Shown here in pieces: positions 62,676-64,000 of a stretch of 64,000 bases of DNA (position 1 is the first letter of the stretch; each line of letters begins with the position of its first letter). The notes below the pieces were generated by a model. The model did not search any database. It was not told the origin of the DNA and saw only the letters and a program-made list of their open reading frames with translations. A program made the translations under genes and the position numbers. This DNA comes from Chloroflexota bacterium (GTDB lineage Bacteria > Chloroflexota > Anaerolineae > B4-G1). The stretch is from assembly GCA_024232355.1 (NCBI GenBank), contig JAAEPW010001273.1:40337-104336 (forward strand), written 5' to 3'.

Positions 62676-63659
62676 TTAAGGCTCTTGGCCCTCACTGTTC
62701 GTGTGCAATAGCAGCGTGTAGGCAGCTGGTCCAAAGCGGACAATAGAATTATTCTTCAAGGCAAACTCTCGGTCTTGAACCTGGCTTTCTTTCTCTGGAT
62801 CACCTTTGTAGCTCACGAACGTGCCACTGGTGCTTCCCATATCGTTCACGATCCAGCGCCCGTTTTGATGGTATAGTTGGGCATGGTGGCGTGAGATAGT
62901 GGGATCAGAGATGATCAGATCATTTCCCGGCTCCCGCCCAACAGTGATAATTTTGCTTTTGATTTCGTCGAGACGAAAAAGTGGCTCTGATAGCGTGTGT
63001 CCCCGTGCCACCAGTGCGGTAAAAGATGAGGGCTGCCAGTCTGACAATGTGCCGGTCGATCGCATAGACTGCCACCGTTGTAATCCGATTAGCTGGGGGA
63101 TGCGGTCGATCTCTTGGCGCGACAGATCAACCTTTTTTGACGTGCGCATAGTCAGTGCCATCAGGAATGTCGGCAGACCCACGGCTCGAACGGGCCAATC
63201 GCCGATGTCAATCTGGCTGTCGGGCGGCAGGTCTGGGTAGAGGACGACGTAGGTCATCACATCGGCCCAGTCCATCGGGCGCGATTTCGTGATGTCGGTG
63301 CTGATCTTGTCGGTGTGATCCTGGCACCAATTCTTCCAGCTATAATAGTTGCGCTGTACCTGCTTGAACGGGTTGGGACGGTCGGGGTTGAGAATGATTT
63401 CGGTGCGATCCTCGCGGATCGCTTTCCAGTGTCCTTCACGCCCGCCTATGATGTGATCCCAAATATGCTTGAGTTCGGCCAAAAAGATGCCGTTGCGCTT
63501 GAGCACGACCAAATCGATCTCGTTGCTCTGTCCGGCGAAGAAATTGTGTAAAAGAACAAAATGTTCCGGCTGAGAACGGAGATATTGGTACAATTCGAGC
63601 ATGGTTTTCTGCTCGGCTTCGTGGTGCGGCTTTTCGCCATACCACACTTCTACCGTCAT
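62676..63659 (-). CDS. NERD-FHA domain protein
   Basis: The 327-residue protein has an N-terminal NERD (nuclease-related) domain: AEQKTMLELYQYL, HFVLLHNFFAGQSNEIDLVVLKRNGIFLAELKHIW, which keeps the E-(x)n-D...ELK arrangement of endonuclease-like folds. The C-terminal FHA domain (~230-320: ITVGREPGNDLIISDPTISRHHAQL, WIVNDMGSTSGTFV) recognises phosphothreonine. It is the first gene of the signalling operon, 113 bp upstream of the kinase, so it is a natural phospho-reader for that kinase. AGAGAGG precedes the ATG. Whether the NERD part cuts DNA is not known. Confidence 0.88.
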   Translation of the reverse strand: MTVEVWYGEKPHHEAEQKTMLELYQYLRSQPEHFVLLHNFFAGQSNEIDLVVLKRNGIFLAELKHIWDHIIGGREGHWKAIREDRTEIILNPDRPNPFKQVQRNYYSWKNWCQDHTDKISTDITKSRPMDWADVMTYVVLYPDLPPDSQIDIGDWPVRAVGLPTFLMALTMRTSKKVDLSRQEIDRIPQLIGLQRWQSMRSTGTLSDWQPSSFTALVARGHTLSEPLFRLDEIKSKIITVGREPGNDLIISDPTISRHHAQLYHQNGRWIVNDMGSTSGTFVSYKGDPEKESQVQDREFALKNNSIVRFGPAAYTLLLHTNSEGQEP

Positions 63660-64000
63660 GAGAATACCTCTCTTTGCCCACCAAGGGCCGTCCTTGTATA
63701 AAAACGGTTTGTCTCGTCACGAGACTTGATTTGTGGAATCATTCCACAGACTTTATTGTACCATCAGGTAACTTTATGCGCCACCTTAGCACCGGATATT
63801 CTTTGCCACGAATTGCACGAATTAAACACAGCGACAAAATTAGTGTGAATTCGTGCAATGGTACTGGTTCAGTTGGGTGGGATTTCTGGATAGTCAGCCA
63901 ATTGTGGCTCAAAAAGGGGCTTGTAGCCGAGGTTTCCATACCTCGCAGGGCCTTACGCGCTATGGAAAGCGCGGCTACATCGTAATCCCATTCAACTGAA
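63660..64000. other. Upstream region of the signalling operon with repeats
   Basis: No gene is visible. An inverted repeat ATTGCACGAATT (63812-63823) / AATTCGTGCAAT (63848-63859) directly abuts MITE copy C. Confidence 0.6.
63861..64000 (+). mobile_element. MITE copy C (cut by window end)
   Basis: It begins GTACTGGTTCAGTTGGG and runs to the window edge at CCCATTCAACTGAA, about 9 bp short of the expected end. Over 140 bp it differs from copy B by one indel in an A-run and one substitution, so both moved recently. It inserted at the right arm of another palindromic repeat. Confidence 0.9.

Overview
The window looks like chromosomal DNA of a Chloroflexota bacterium, probably Anaerolineae-like. 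This is inferred from protein character, not from a search. The supporting signs are the peptide-binding lipoprotein with a Val/Glu-rich linker after the lipobox, very large secreted repeat proteins ending in a YLPLV-type motif, the B12-radical SAM/DUF2344 pair near rplU-rpmA-rpmE, many small palindromic repeats, and a Ser/Thr kinase-phosphatase-FHA cluster.

Layout. 1-10.7 kb: two giant secreted proteins. The second carries 23 CXXCH haem motifs in four repeated units, then adhesin-like repeats, then a subtilisin domain, then a prodomain-like segment at the wrong (C-terminal) end. 10.8-14 kb: tRNA-Glu, a YjbQ protein and the radical SAM/DUF2344 pair. 14.5-18.5 kb: a peptide ABC transporter (binding protein and two permeases, no ATPases). 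18.5-21.5 kb: rplU, rpmA, rpmE (fused to an RNA-polymerase-alpha-CTD-like domain), tdk and two hpt paralogues. 21.6-27.7 kb: a 2013-residue secreted protein of nine ~211-residue repeats. 27.9-28.4 kb: a decayed mobile element. 28.8-33.1 kb: a TetR-controlled heterodimeric ABC exporter.

33.2-46.6 kb: a long plus-strand catabolic cluster. It holds a GntR regulator, a PPC-domain protein, a wrecked threonine-dehydratase-like pseudogene, RidA, PhzF, two M24 peptidases, an aldo/keto reductase, IorA/IorB, a hydantoin-racemase-like enzyme, a VOC protein, an NDP-forming acyl-CoA synthetase and DUF362. Peptidases, 2-oxoacid:ferredoxin oxidoreductase and ADP-forming acyl-CoA synthetase together suggest amino-acid fermentation with substrate-level ATP formation.

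46.6-50.1 kb: a beta-lactamase-fold hydrolase, a membrane protein and a second B12-type radical SAM enzyme. 50.1-56.5 kb: a MacAB-like export operon with two paralogous membrane-anchored proteins of unknown function and a histidine kinase. 56.7-57.7 kb: an AT-rich membrane-protein gene between two copies of a ~150-bp MITE, one with a clear 10-bp target duplication; a third copy ends the window. 57.9-63.7 kb: a minus-strand signalling operon (NERD-FHA, Ser/Thr kinase, pseudokinase-PP2C, LysM-like anchor, response regulator).

The strongest candidates for something undescribed are the multihaem-adhesin-subtilisin protein, the L31-alphaCTD fusion, the pseudokinase-PP2C in its signalling operon, and the MITE-flanked gene.
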